From: Astragalus membranaceus
Taxonomy: Eukaryota > Streptophyta > Magnoliopsida > Fabales > Fabaceae
DNA: 64,000 bases
Direction of reading: 5' to 3'
Assembly: GCA_039519185.1 (NCBI GenBank)
Contig: CM076854.1
Location: 69,993,948-70,057,947, forward strand
Every line of letters begins with the position of its first letter. The stretch's first letter is position 1. A model generated the notes under the pieces. That model searched no databases, had not been told where the DNA came from, and saw only the letters and a list, made by a program, of their open reading frames with translations. The translations under genes and the position numbers were made by a program. Below are positions 21,948 through 33,704 of this stretch, in pieces.

Positions 21948-24900
21948 TTAGAGAATTTCGTCCTCGAAATTACCTGAATCAAATAATTCTGGATAGGCGT
22001 CTTTCATCTTACTCTCCAATTCCCACGTCATGCTCTCGCCAACGGCTCCCAACCAAACTACTTTCACTAAATTAATCTCTTTGCCTCTTAACACTTTTAC
22101 TTCACGGTCATCAATTCTAACTGGCATAGTCTCCACGGTGAGATTGTCCCGCACCTCCACATCATCTAGTTGAATCACATGAGACGGATCCGCAACATAC
22201 TTCCGAAGCTGCGACACGTGAAACACGTCGTGCAAGTTTGAAAGGTTAGGTGGTAAGGCCACCCGGTATGCAACATTTCCAACTCTCTCCGTAATCTGAT
22301 ACGGCCCGATGAATCGAGGAGTCAACTTCTTTGATTTCAGCGCTCGCCCAACACCAGTCATAGGCGTGACCCTCAAGAACACGTGGTCACCGGCTTCAAA
22401 TTCTAAATCTTTCCTTCTCTTATCATGGTAACTCTTCTGCCGACTCTGCGACGCTTTCATTTTCTCCCTGATCATCTTTACCTTCTCAGTAGTCTCTCTG
22501 ACTAACTCAGGTCCAAGTACTAAACTTTCTCCAGTCTCGTACCAACACACCGGAGTCCTACACCGCCGGCCATACAACGCCTCAAACGGCGCCATTCCGA
22601 TACTGGAATGATAACTGTTGTTGTAGGTGAACTCAATTAACGGAAGATGAGTATCCCACGCACCTCCCTGCTCTAGTACGCATGACCTCAACAGATCTTC
22701 CAATGATTGGATTGTCCTTTCTGTCTGCCCATCAGTCTGAGGATGATAAGCTGAACTCAACCTCAATTTCGACCCCAACTCTTTCTGCAAACTACTCCAA
22801 AACTCCGAAGTGAACCTTGGGTCCCTATCAGACACAATGCACAAAGGAACCCCATGCAGCTTCACAATCACCTGAATGTAGATTTCAGCCAATCTCGACA
22901 CTGGATACTTAATACCGATAGGAATAAAATGTGCCGACTTTGTCAATCTATCCACAACCACCCAAATCGAATCATGCCCTCTCACCGTATTGGGTAACCC
23001 GGTCACAAAATCCATGGAGATACTATCCCACTTCCACTCTGGAACATTCAACGGTTGCATCATTCCTGCAGGCTTCTGATGCTCGACCTTCGATTTCTGA
23101 CAGGTCAAACACGAATACACAAACTGCGCCACATCGCGCTTCAACCCAGGCCACCAGAACATCTTCTTCAGATCTTGGTACATCTTCGTCGCTCCAGGAT
23201 GGATACTTAACTTACTCTTATGCCCTTCCTCAAGAATTGCCTTTCTCATTTCCTCATCTTCGGGAACACAAATTCTTCCACGATACCTCAATACATTTTG
23301 CGTATCTATCACGAAGACTTCATTCTCTGACTGACCGATCCCACTCATCAGATCAACTAATTTCATATCTAATTTCTGTGCCTCTCGGATACTCGCCATA
23401 AAATCATTGCCAATCTTCAACATACCTAACCTGACACTCTGAGGCGTAACTTCACACACTAAACTCATGTCCCTGAACTGCTCAATTAACTCAAGCTCTC
23501 TAGCCATCAATGCCGACATGTGCAAAGTCTTCCGACTCAGTGCATCTGCAACCACATTCGCTTTCCCCGGGTGATAACTCAATTCAAAATCATAATCCTT
23601 CAATAGTTCTAACCACCGGCGCTGCCTCATATTCAATTCTTTCTGGTCAAACAGATACCGTAGACTCTTGTGATCACTGAACACCTCAAATCTCGATCCA
23701 TACAAGTAATGCCTCCAAATTTTTAATGCGAATACCACAGCAGCAAGTTCTAAGTCGTGAGTAGGGTAATTCTTTTCATGTATTCTCAATTGCCTAGACG
23801 CATAAGCGATCACTTTCCCATTCTGCATAAGTACACCACCCAATCCCAACTTAGACGCATCACAATAAACCACAAACGATTCAACAGGATTAGGCAGGGT
23901 CAACACTGGAGACGTAGTCAACCTCTTCTTCAGCTCATTGAAACTTTCTTCACATTGGTCATTCCAAACAAAAGCCCTACCCTTGCAGGTCAATTGGGTC
24001 AATGGCAGAGCCAACTTCGAAAACCCCTCAATAAACCTTCTATAATAACCTGCCAACCCCAGAAAACTCCTGATTTCAGTAACTGACTTTGGAGACTCCC
24101 ATTGCAACACTGCATCAACTTTGGAAGGGTCCACAGCAATTCCCTCACTAGAAATCACGTGACCGAGGAAACTGACTTCTTTCAACCAAAACTCACACTT
24201 GGACAGCTTCGCATACAACTTTCGATCCTTCAGAATTTCTAACACCAGCCTCAGATGTTCCGCATGCTCCTCTTCTGACCTAGAGTAAATCAGAATGTCG
24301 TCAATGAAAACTACCACAAACTTATCTAAGTACTCACGGAAGATTTGGTTCATGTACCCCATAAATACCCCCGGCGCATTAGTCACACCGAAAGGCATAA
24401 CGGAATACTCATAGTGCCCATATCTTGTCCTAAATGCCGTCTTCTGGACATCTTCATCCTTGACCTTGATCTGATGATAACCAGACCTTAAGTCAATCTT
24501 GCTAAATACTTTAGCACCCACTAACTGATCCATCAAGTCATCAATTCTTGGCAACGGATACTTGTTCTTGATTGTAACTTTATTTAACTGCCGATAGTCT
24601 ACGCACAACCTCATACTACCGTCTTTCTTTTTCACTAACAACACTGGAGCTCCCCAAGGTGACACACTCGGTCTTACAAACTTCTTTTCTAATAAATCTT
24701 CAAGTTGCTTTTTCAATTCTGCCAACTCGGATGCAGACATTCTATATGGCGCCATAGACACAGGCTTAGTGCCGGGAATCAGGTCAATAGCAAACTCCAC
24801 CTCTCTCTCTGGTGGTACATCCGGAATCTCGTCAGGGAACACCTCAGAAAACTCACGCACTACCGGCAACACATCGATCTTCGCTTGGCTCTCAGCAGAC

Positions 24901-26315
24901 AACGACGCCAACAGAGAAAACAGCTGAACTTCTTCTCTCATCACTCGATGCAGCTGACCCGCAGATAACAGACCAGACTCCCCTTCAGGCGACTCAAAAC
25001 TCACGGACCTCTCTCGACAGTTGATATGGACATGGTTATCAACTAACCAGTCCATACCCAGAATGACATCCATTCCACTCAGGGGTAAACAGATCAAATC
25101 AATTAAGAATTCTCTACCATATACAGATACAGGACATTTGGCACAAACAACGGAGGTAGTCACCGAACCCTTAGCTGGAGTGTCGATGACCATCTCCCTC
25201 AACATATCAGATAAAACAAGGTTTAACTTCTCAACACATGCAGTAGCAATAAAACTATGGGTAGCACCAGTATCAACAATAACAACAAGGGGAAAATTAT
25301 TGATATAGCACGTACCTCGAATCTCGTTCACTACATCAGACTCAGCCAGAGCGAACACCTTTCCAAAGGACTTCTCTTTCTTGGGTTTCGAACATTGTGT
25401 ACTAACATGACCACTCTCCCCGCAGTTGAAACATACCACTTCTTTCTTATCACATCCGGAAGATATATGCCCCTCTTTTCCACACCTATAACATCTCTTC
25501 TTATCCCCGCCTGGGCAATCTGGACTTTTATGACCCACTTTCCCGCACGAGTAACAAGTAACACTGGCTGTAGCATCTCCCCCACTTCGCTTAGGTCCAC
25601 CAACAAACTTACCCTTGCCCTTACCAGCAGGCGCCTCATATGGCTTACCGCGACTTGCGAAATTCTTTTGTTTTTCTCTAATGACTCTGGAGAAGGCATT
25701 ATTGTCCTCCTCAAAAATCCTGGCACTATTAACCAACAACGGAAACACACGAATCTGCTGGTACCCTATGGCCCTCTTAATGTCAGCACGCAATCCATTT
25801 TCAAATTTGATGCATTTGGAGAACTCCGCACCCTCTCTATCATAATGAGGATAAAACTTAGACAGCTCAGTAAATTTTGCAGCATACTCGGTTACAGTCA
25901 TGTTGCCTTGTTCAAGCCTTAGAAACTCAACCTCCTTCTTCCCACGGACATCTTCCGGGTAGTACTTCCTCTTGAATTCCCTCTCAAACACAGCCCAGGT
26001 AATCCCCTCATTGGCAGCCGTCAACCCCTGACTAGTAGTCCTCCACCAATCATAAGCCTCTTTCTTCAACATATGCGTGCCATAGCGAACCTTCTGAGCA
26101 TCGGTGCAATCCATAACGCGGAAGATCCGCTCCATCTCACTTAGCCACTCCAGGGCACCATCAGGATTATACCCGCCTTCAAAAGCAGGAGGGCTCTCAC
26201 GCTGGAACGTAGCCAAACTACGCGTCCCATCTCCAATAGCATTGGGTATGTTACCCACGACTCCGGCTATAGCCTGCAAGGCAGCAGCAAGTGCAGCATC
26301 GTTCCGTCCTGCCAT
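21948..26315 (-). CDS. Gag-Pol polyprotein of the young Tekay-type element, intact
   Basis: A 1455-residue single-frame polyprotein; start chosen at MAGRNDAALAAALQA because the upstream frame runs into the LTR. Gag (about 1-240) is followed by three CCHC knuckles: CYSCGKVGHKSPDC (254-267), CYRCGKEGHISSGC (275-288) and CFNCGESGHVSTQC (295-308). The aspartic protease has VDTGATHSF (DTG at 348-350). Reverse transcriptase (about 540-730) has YPLPRIDDL and FIDD at 670-673. RNase H follows, with D819, E856, D881 and D924 as likely catalytic residues. Integrase has the zinc finger H1032, H1039, C1069, C1072 and a D1102, D1163, E1199 triad with 35-residue D-E spacing. A GPY motif and a chromodomain-like tail (VKVVW...TWELESKM) close it. 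No stop or frameshift is present. The chromodomain is expected to guide integration to heterochromatin (family knowledge). Confidence 0.95.
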   Translation of the reverse strand: MAGRNDAALAAALQAIAGVVGNIPNAIGDGTRSLATFQRESPPAFEGGYNPDGALEWLSEMERIFRVMDCTDAQKVRYGTHMLKKEAYDWWRTTSQGLTAANEGITWAVFEREFKRKYYPEDVRGKKEVEFLRLEQGNMTVTEYAAKFTELSKFYPHYDREGAEFSKCIKFENGLRADIKRAIGYQQIRVFPLLVNSARIFEEDNNAFSRVIREKQKNFASRGKPYEAPAGKGKGKFVGGPKRSGGDATASVTCYSCGKVGHKSPDCPGGDKKRCYRCGKEGHISSGCDKKEVVCFNCGESGHVSTQCSKPKKEKSFGKVFALAESDVVNEIRGTCYINNFPLVVIVDTGATHSFIATACVEKLNLVLSDMLREMVIDTPAKGSVTTSVVCAKCPVSVYGREFLIDLICLPLSGMDVILGMDWLVDNHVHINCRERSVSFESPEGESGLLSAGQLHRVMREEVQLFSLLASLSAESQAKIDVLPVVREFSEVFPDEIPDVPPEREVEFAIDLIPGTKPVSMAPYRMSASELAELKKQLEDLLEKKFVRPSVSPWGAPVLLVKKKDGSMRLCVDYRQLNKVTIKNKYPLPRIDDLMDQLVGAKVFSKIDLRSGYHQIKVKDEDVQKTAFRTRYGHYEYSVMPFGVTNAPGVFMGYMNQIFREYLDKFVVVFIDDILIYSRSEEEHAEHLRLVLEILKDRKLYAKLSKCEFWLKEVSFLGHVISSEGIAVDPSKVDAVLQWESPKSVTEIRSFLGLAGYYRRFIEGFSKLALPLTQLTCKGRAFVWNDQCEESFNELKKRLTTSPVLTLPNPVESFVVYCDASKLGLGGVLMQNGKVIAYASRQLRIHEKNYPTHDLELAAVVFALKIWRHYLYGSRFEVFSDHKSLRYLFDQKELNMRQRRWLELLKDYDFELSYHPGKANVVADALSRKTLHMSALMARELELIEQFRDMSLVCEVTPQSVRLGMLKIGNDFMASIREAQKLDMKLVDLMSGIGQSENEVFVIDTQNVLRYRGRICVPEDEEMRKAILEEGHKSKLSIHPGATKMYQDLKKMFWWPGLKRDVAQFVYSCLTCQKSKVEHQKPAGMMQPLNVPEWKWDSISMDFVTGLPNTVRGHDSIWVVVDRLTKSAHFIPIGIKYPVSRLAEIYIQVIVKLHGVPLCIVSDRDPRFTSEFWSSLQKELGSKLRLSSAYHPQTDGQTERTIQSLEDLLRSCVLEQGGAWDTHLPLIEFTYNNSYHSSIGMAPFEALYGRRCRTPVCWYETGESLVLGPELVRETTEKVKMIREKMKASQSRQKSYHDKRRKDLEFEAGDHVFLRVTPMTGVGRALKSKKLTPRFIGPYQITERVGNVAYRVALPPNLSNLHDVFHVSQLRKYVADPSHVIQLDDVEVRDNLTVETMPVRIDDREVKVLRGKEINLVKVVWLGAVGESMTWELESKMKDAYPELFDSGNFEDEIL

Positions 26316-26412
26316 TCTAGTACTGCAACAGAAAACAAAATTTAGATACGAGTAACTAGACTCGAATGTTACTCGACTCAACAACTTGACCACCGGCCGG
26401 ACAGACCGAACT

Positions 26413-26424
26413 GCTCTGATACCA
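26413..26424 (-). promoter_or_regulatory. Primer-binding site (initiator tRNA-Met type)
   Basis: TGGTATCAGAGC on the minus strand, four bases inside the 5' LTR end. The ~100-base leader to the gag ATG lies at 26316-26412 and begins AGTTCGGTCTGTCCGGCC, close to the leader of the plus-strand Tekay-type element at 58378. Confidence 0.92.
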
Positions 26425-26428
26425 CTAA

Positions 26429-28759
26429 TGTAACACCCCGTTTCTACCCCGTTTAATTTGTACGTCATTATCAGAGTGCTTTCGTTTTCAAAAATAATAA
26501 TAATATTAGTAGAACGGAAATGTCACAACTTCATTGATGAAACTCATCGACTACGCCATAAACATTCGTGTAGAACACATTCGTCTCAAAAATCGAACTT
26601 AAAAATTAAATCTCATCACAGCGGAAATAATAGCTCACCAGAAAGAAAATCGCTCAAACACGTCTCACACATCAATAAAATTATTAAAACAATTAATTAA
26701 ATAAATCATCAACTTTAGCCCGCCCCCTAGGTGTTACAATATCAGAGAGCGACTCGAACGTCTCAACAGCTAAAAGGAAGGCAACATGTCCTTCAATCAG
26801 AGTCACCTGCAGCGTTGCCACAATAGAGCAACATTCCAAGCAGAAGGGGTGAGAACTTTCAACAAAATATAATCAACAAACAGCAGAGTATTATGAGCAA
26901 AAACATCACACAACATCGTTACTAATATCAACTTTATCCTCGTTACACACCACACCAAACCAAATCACAGTTCACGTCACCCGTCATAACAAAAAAATAT
27001 GAATGTGCATGAAGAATGCAACCCACGCCTGGGCATATGCATGATGGTACCATATTCGTCATAATAAGCCACTATGGGCACACCGTCACTGTTTTCTCGT
27101 CATAAATAAGCCACTAAGGGCACACCGTCACTAAGAGGCCGAAGCCTATTCGTCATAAGATGCACATGCTATGAGACACAATGGACACATGTGCAATCAC
27201 CAAAATTTACTCACCCGGAGTACTCATCATCACCACCTTAAGACACTCATAGAGTGTATTCATCATAGTCGTCATAGTATTATCACCACTCTTCATAACA
27301 ATCACATAAAAAAAATAACGTAACGTAACGACATTTCACTTTACATTTTTAAAAAATTATGAAACAACGTTTCACTTTCATACTTAGGAAGCGCCACAGT
27401 AAAATATGGGACTAAACAGTGGCATTTTATACGCAAATACAGTGGCATCTTGACATCGAATTAAGGCTGAAAAACATTAGCAAATTTGCGCAAAATCAGT
27501 AGCATATTGGCATCGAAATGAAGCTGAAAAATAGTGTTAAATTTGCGCAAAAACAGTAGCATATTGCCATCAAAATGAAGCTGAAACAGTGGCCATTTAA
27601 TTTGCAAAAGCAGCAGAAACTTTACGTCAAACTAAGGCTGAAAAAGTGGCTATTATTTGCGCAAAAACAGTGGCAATTTTGCATCACATTGGGGCTGAAA
27701 AACAGTGGCAATTCGCGCAAAAACAGTGGCCTTTGATGGGCGGAAACAGCAACAACAACAGAAAATTTTAATGTACAAAACAGCAGTATTTTATTGCGAA
27801 AACAGCAAGATTAAAATACAGCAACAGCAATGTTTAAATGACAGCAACAGCACAATTACAAATACAGCAACAGCAACAAAAATAAATTCTGCACAGCAAT
27901 ATATATTTACAGCAACAGCACTACATATACAGCAACAGCAACAAAAATAAATTCTGCACAGCAGTATATATTTACAGCAACAGCACTACATATACATATT
28001 TAACATCAACAACACCAAAAATTCTGACTAACGGCAACAATCCATCTCATCACACCATAATGCAAATTCGCATAACCACATAATAAATTCAATCTATCAT
28101 TCCTCTTTCCTATGGTTTTCTAATTCAATCCCTAACACAAACTCACAAACCCTCTATATATTCAATTATATTAAATTGGAAGCGCTCACCCTTACCTCGA
28201 ATTTTATATGCCCGAAACAACGATGAATGCAACGCGTACAAAACTCCGCAACACGACGAGCCAAAGTCACCAACAATTCGCAGCAGCCCCTTTCTTCTCT
28301 TCTAAATCCAATTCGCACCCATCAACACAATTCATGGAAAAAAAATCGCACATGGAAAAGGGAAGGCTTTGAGATCACCACTTGGAAGAATTAATTAAAT
28401 GGAAGAGAAGAGGATCAAAGGCACTTACCTAAATCCAAGATGAAGAAAACCCTCTTTCCTTCTTGCTGGAAGTCGCAATTCTCTCCCCCTCAAGGCTTGA
28501 AGTCGCGCCTCCTTTTTCCTTCACTCCTCAGTTGCGCTGAATTCTACTTCTTGGAGGAATGACACTAATTCTTAGTTTTTAGGGTAAATGGAATGGGCTT
28601 GGGTCACTTAAGTGGCTTGGGCCCATTTTTCACACCACTCTTTTTAATTCTTTTCGCCTCCTACAACAAAACCATTATATATAAATTATCCCACTTAAAT
28701 AAATATTGCATCCCTCCAATAACTTAATTTAATAAATTAAATTATTTTAGGGCGTTACA
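26429..28759 (-). mobile_element. 5' LTR of the young Tekay-type element
   Basis: 2331 bp, nearly identical to 19606-21935. Differences noticed: one added A in an A run near 27355, and single-base changes near 27129, 27167 and 27610. This LTR would hold the active promoter. Confidence 0.92.
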
Positions 28760-28764
28760 GCAAC
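28760..28764. repeat. Target-site duplication GCAAC (right)
   Basis: Perfect match to 19601-19605. Confidence 0.95.
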
Positions 28765-31576
28765 CATATCTCCTGCATTCTTATTTTCTTTTGCATATCT
28801 TAAAAACAATAAATATATAGACAAACTCATGTTGCATGCATTTCAAAGACTGGAGGGGATTATAAAAACATTTTTTTTATACAAGAGAAGTGGGTGAAAG
28901 TAAAAAACATGCAAGTCAGACAACCCGAATCATACTTTTCTCGTCAAATAGAAAGCTTACAATTCCTCGACACGGTGAATAAAACCATACATTCGCATAT
29001 TCATTCATTCATTCATATTTTGAAAAAAATCAGAGCAAAAGGCGAGTTTGTTCGTCAACACTCATGCGTCTGTTTTCCCTTTTCCAAAAAAACAACGAAC
29101 AAAAATATTCAAAATCATGTCAAGCGTCATGTATTCTTTCCTTTCCGTGCATAAAAAAAATCACTGCGAGTGTCATGCATTTTATTTCCTCGCCCAGAAA
29201 AGGAATAATTTTTAGTCATATAACATGAGCATCTCAACATGCACTGACATTCATTCATAATCATTTAAAATCATTATCACATAGTGTGTCCATCGCATCA
29301 TGTGTAAAGTCATGAATTACATTTCAAAAAAAACATAACCTTAATACATCATTTTCCCTCATGTTGCCATCCTAGTTTAAATGCGTCAATTCCATGTTCA
29401 TGTATCATTTTCCCAAATAAAACAAAAAAATCATTTCATTATAATTGAATCATTTGGCATCCAATAAATCAAAAATAGGAGTCTGCATACATGTTGCACG
29501 ACCTCTTGAAAAAAATAATTGCATTAGGATCAAACATTTACTTCTTCATGCATACATGCATTTGCATTTTTCATACAGATCCGTCAACATGGGCATTATA
29601 TTTTGCTAGAAAATAATAAATCACCATAGAACGAATCACTTGTTTTCATATACATCTCGTTCTCTTGGTGCTAACATGCATATCATCATAAAAAAAAACA
29701 AAGACACTATATATTTGTCCAACTTGCATCATCTTGCATACTCATATAAAAAAAAACATGTCGCATTTGTTTAAAAGGCATGTCGCATTTCATGTGTAAA
29801 AAGCATAAAAAATCATGTGTCATTGAAAAGCATAAATTTGTTTGTATTTCCCTCTGCATGAGTCCTCATAAAAAAAACATTTTTGCATGTAGCGTGCATT
29901 CTCATAAGTAAATAAAAAAAACACATGGTCATTCATCATTCATCACGGTCTATTCTCTGTCAGAGTTGCATGGGTTTTGATTGTCGCGTCTTAGGATAAA
30001 TACTTGCATGCATAACAACAATACATACACTTTCATAACATAACACCCTAAAAATTATCCGCATTTCATTTTTTCTTTGCATATACATAAAAAATTGTTC
30101 CTGCATGTTGTATGTATTTTCAGAAGTAAATAAAACAAGTCGCGTAATCAATCCCCAAGCTGCATGACATATTTCCTTCAAATAAATACGAATTAGGAAA
30201 TTGCACCGCATTTCATGCATAAAAACAATTCAAAAAATGTATGAAAATAAAAAAATTTCCCTATTTCATTGTCGCATGTTGTCCATATCTTATGAGTAAG
30301 TACATCAAAATGTATTGTCAATCTTCATAGCATATTTCCTTTAAAAAAAGGTAACAAAAAAAAACTAGGAGAATTGCATTACATTGCATTTCATACATGA
30401 AAGATCATGTTGCATTCTAAAAAAATCTTTGCATATACTCAAATGAATAAATTTTTTGGTGCCTCTTAAAAGAAACACATTGAATGTGGCATCATAGGAT
30501 AAACATCGGTATGATGGCTCTAAGTTCATGCACTTTCATAGCATAACATCATAAGAATTTTCCATTTTTCTTTGTCGATACATAAAAAACTTTTGTTGCA
30601 TGTTGTACGTACTTAAATGCGTAAATAGAATTGCATTGCATTTCTTACACAAGGACGATAAAAAAAATCACAAAACAAATGCATATTGCATCTTAGGACG
30701 TATGTTTGCATACATAAAACATATCCATGCACTCCATAGCATCATTTTTTTCTTGGACACATTTTCATTTGTCATAATCTTTCTTGAAATAAAGAATTTC
30801 AAAAGTCATTGAGTGTCCACCCACATTTTTTCACAAGAGAAAGTTGAATTTTGTGTGCTTGCACCAAGGTGGATACCAATCAAGCTTTAACTCATGGAAT
30901 CAGATCATTCTTTTGAGACTTGTTGGAAAGAGGCGTAAGGAAGGGTACTGAGTGGGAAGATTTCATGGAGCATTCAAAAAGGGAAGGAAGACATAAGGTT
31001 GGGAATTAGTTCTTCAACTAAAAGCTCAAAGCAAAAATAGATATGATTGTCATTAGCGCTTTGTAATCATGTTGTGTAAAGGCAAGTTGGCTTTGTTGAA
31101 GCTTTATATTAATGGATTTGCATGGACTTAAAAGCTCCGTCCAATTCTTTACACTCTGTTATCCCTTTAAGATTTGGTCCCCAGTTCAGCGGTTGCCTCA
31201 AGCTATAATTCTCAAAGCCCTTTTGTATGTGTGTCATTCAAGGATGAGCTAGTGAATGGATGTCAGTTTTTAAGGGTCCAATTACCCTAAAAAAAAGGCA
31301 AAAAAGTAAAAGAAAAAGAGAGCAAAAGATTTTTTTTAAGAGAATAATGTTAGTCATACGCTAATGTTGTTTCAAAATTAATGTTTGAAAATGAGAAATC
31401 ATGATTTGAAGTGAAGAGTGGCATTTTTTCCAAATAAAAAGTATTATACCCATTGATGTTCGTCCCCCTTTGAGCCCAAAATTTCCTTTCATTAAACCCT
31501 GGACAAGGATCGACCCTGCAGTGAAATTTAGTGCATGTAGATTTCCAAAGGTACAATGAGATAAAAGGAAAAATGA

Positions 31577-32331
31577 AGCCCGCAAGACTGAAAACTTATA
31601 TAGGCAGTCTTGGCAAAAATTAGGGCACGAAAGAAAGAGAATGAGAGTCGAAGAGGTGAAGGATGAAATCAACTATGCCAAATTAGAAAGAAGTGGAAAA
31701 TGAAGGAAAAAGTGAAAAGGTAGAGAAGTGAAAAAAATCAAAATCATGTAAGAAGGAGAACGGATGGGTTTGACAAGAAAAATGGGATGTTTCGGAGCCC
31801 CATAGGAAATTGAATGCACTAAAGATCATTAATCCTTTTAACCCATAAATCATATTTTTGAGCCTCCAAATCCTTTTTTTCTTAACCCATAACCTATGAA
31901 AGAGGTTCTTGAGCCTTCTAACCCTTTTCGTCCTAACCCATAATCCATAAACCAATTTCTTGAGCCTTCTAACCCCATTTTCTTAACCTTATAACCCATA
32001 GCCACATTACAAGCCTCTAAAAGTCCACTCTAATCGATGAATGATTGCTTTCATTTTCATAATGTTAATTTTGAGATAAATCATTTATTTTCTTTTAACT
32101 ATTCTTTGCTCTAAAAAAATGAACAATAAGAAAGTGAAATAAAGAATGAGACCCGCTAGATCGAAAACCCGAAAGGGCGGTCTAGGCAAAAGTTAGGGTC
32201 AATCAAAGCTCGCTAGACCGAAAACCCGAAAGGGCGGTCAAGGCAAAAATTAGGGTCTTAAAAAAATTGAATCAATGCCCGCTAGACTGAAAACCTGCAA
32301 GGGCAGTCTAGGCAAAAATTAGGGCACAAAA
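31577..32331 (+). repeat. Dispersed hairpin repeat, four copies
   Basis: A ~50-base unit of the form GCCCGCTAGACCGAAAACCCGAAAGGGCGGTCTAGGCAAAAATTAGGG (described, positions 31577-31628, 32150-32202, 32209-32257, 32277-32331). Each copy can fold: CTAGACCG pairs with CGGTCTAG around an AAAACCCGAAAGGG centre. Paired changes are visible (for example GACTG with CAGTC in the first and last copies), so the pairing is kept while the sequence varies. Confidence 0.8.
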
Positions 32332-32384
32332 GGGGAACCAGGCTACAATTGAGAAGTTTATATTTGACATGTTCATTCACTAGC

Positions 32385-33010
32385 GTAATCTCTTCCTTTC
32401 GAGTCTAACAGAATGACACATTGGGGAAATTTTGTGGTTTGAGGTAACCTTGGGAGTCTCAAGAAATCCCACTCTGAACCAACAAAATTTAGGCTCAACC
32501 CTTCATTAATTGATCATTTCTTGCTATACCAGTTCAGTCTTCTCTCAAGGGAATGCCTTTCACCAACACTGGGGCAAGCATTTGGCAAGACATTCATGAG
32601 TCAAACTTTGTGTGCTATGCTAGTATAGTCTCATCCCAGGGGCAATACCGTACGCCAATTTTGGGGCAAAAGTTTTGTACAACCCTTTAATGAGTCCAAC
32701 TTCGCTTGCTACACTAGCGTAATCTTCTCTCGGGGCAATGTCTTTTCAGTAAACTGGGGCAAAAATGTTGCAAGACCTTACACTATTCAAACTATGTTTG
32801 CCACACCTGTGTGGTCTCTTCTTAGGGCAATGCTTTTTACCAATACGGGGGCAAATTTTTTGCAATAACCCTTGGTGAGTCAAACTCTACTTTCTAACAT
32901 GAGTGTTATTTCCTCTTCGAGAATATCATTTTCCACACAGGGAAAATCTTTTGCGAGACCACTTCACAAGTCCAGCTTTGGTTGCTGCACCAGGTAGTCA
33001 TTCCTTTTGT
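32385..33010 (+). repeat. Degenerate ~115-bp tandem repeat in the Ogre-like leader
   Basis: Five or so diverged units, each with TTGCTACACTAG(C)GTAATCT, TCGGGGCAATG, ACTGGGGCAAA and a GAGTCAAACT-like tail. Non-coding. Confidence 0.65.
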
Positions 33011-33704
33011 GTAAAAAAAAAAAAAAATATTACCAACTTCTACCAAGTAAGTTGCCTCAAGTAAATAGAAATGCTCAAAAAGATTAACCTCGGGGCAAGC
33101 CTAATCCCTTTTCCCAACCATCTCAGTTTCTTTTCGTCTTCCCCATTTGTTTCACTTTGTAAACAACACTCACTTCCAAACCATCGAACACCCAAAACAA
33201 ACAATCCAGAAACACAAAAAAGGCCCAGCTTGTTAATGCCCGTGAATCTATGCATACTCATTAGGTAATGCTTCAAAAATAGTCAACTTGGAATCATTGA
33301 TATGATTTAGAGCGCTAACGACAATCTGTGAGAAAGGGTCCAACTGGAATGTGTCATGCTTCGTAGGATGGGGATCGTAAAAGAAAGGAGATCTGGAAAG
33401 ACAAAGATAATGATAAGTTTCCAACCGAGGACAAGCTTGATTGGTTTCAAATAAAACATGCACGAAAGCATATTCTCAGCAAATATAACCTTTAGAACAT
33501 GTCCATCTCTATGCGCATGCATAACTCTTACATTTCATGTCATAGCATGCATACATTTCATGTCAAAACATGCATACAATTCATATCAAACCATGCATTC
33601 CACTTCATGACAAGAAGCATGTGTCTTTCCAGTCTCTTTGTGAAAAAGTAATGATAATAAAAATAGAGTCATTCAAAGCAAGGCATGCATTGCATTTAAT
33701 TTTC

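Larger units (their letters stand above)
19606..28759 (-). mobile_element. Complete Tekay/Del-type chromovirus LTR retrotransposon
   Basis: A 9154-bp full-length element on the minus strand. It has TG...CA LTRs of 2330 and 2331 bp, a TGGTATCAGAGC primer site, one uninterrupted gag-pol frame ending in a chromodomain-like tail, and a purine tract abutting the 3' LTR. A perfect GCAAC duplication flanks it. Reading the two LTRs against each other I saw only three substitutions and one 1-base indel, so it inserted very recently. All parts needed for autonomous transposition appear present. Clade assignment rests on LTR size, primer site and the C-terminal domain. Confidence 0.92.

Noticed and set aside
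22931..26355. Plus-strand ORFs of 70-221 codons opposite the Gag-Pol frame
   Set aside because: Antisense shadows of a strongly coding frame; equivalent shadows occur opposite the other polyproteins.
33040..33522. Overlapping ORFs of 65-78 codons with hydrophobic stretches
   Set aside because: No recognisable domain, both strands open, located in Ogre-like leader DNA; likely chance.
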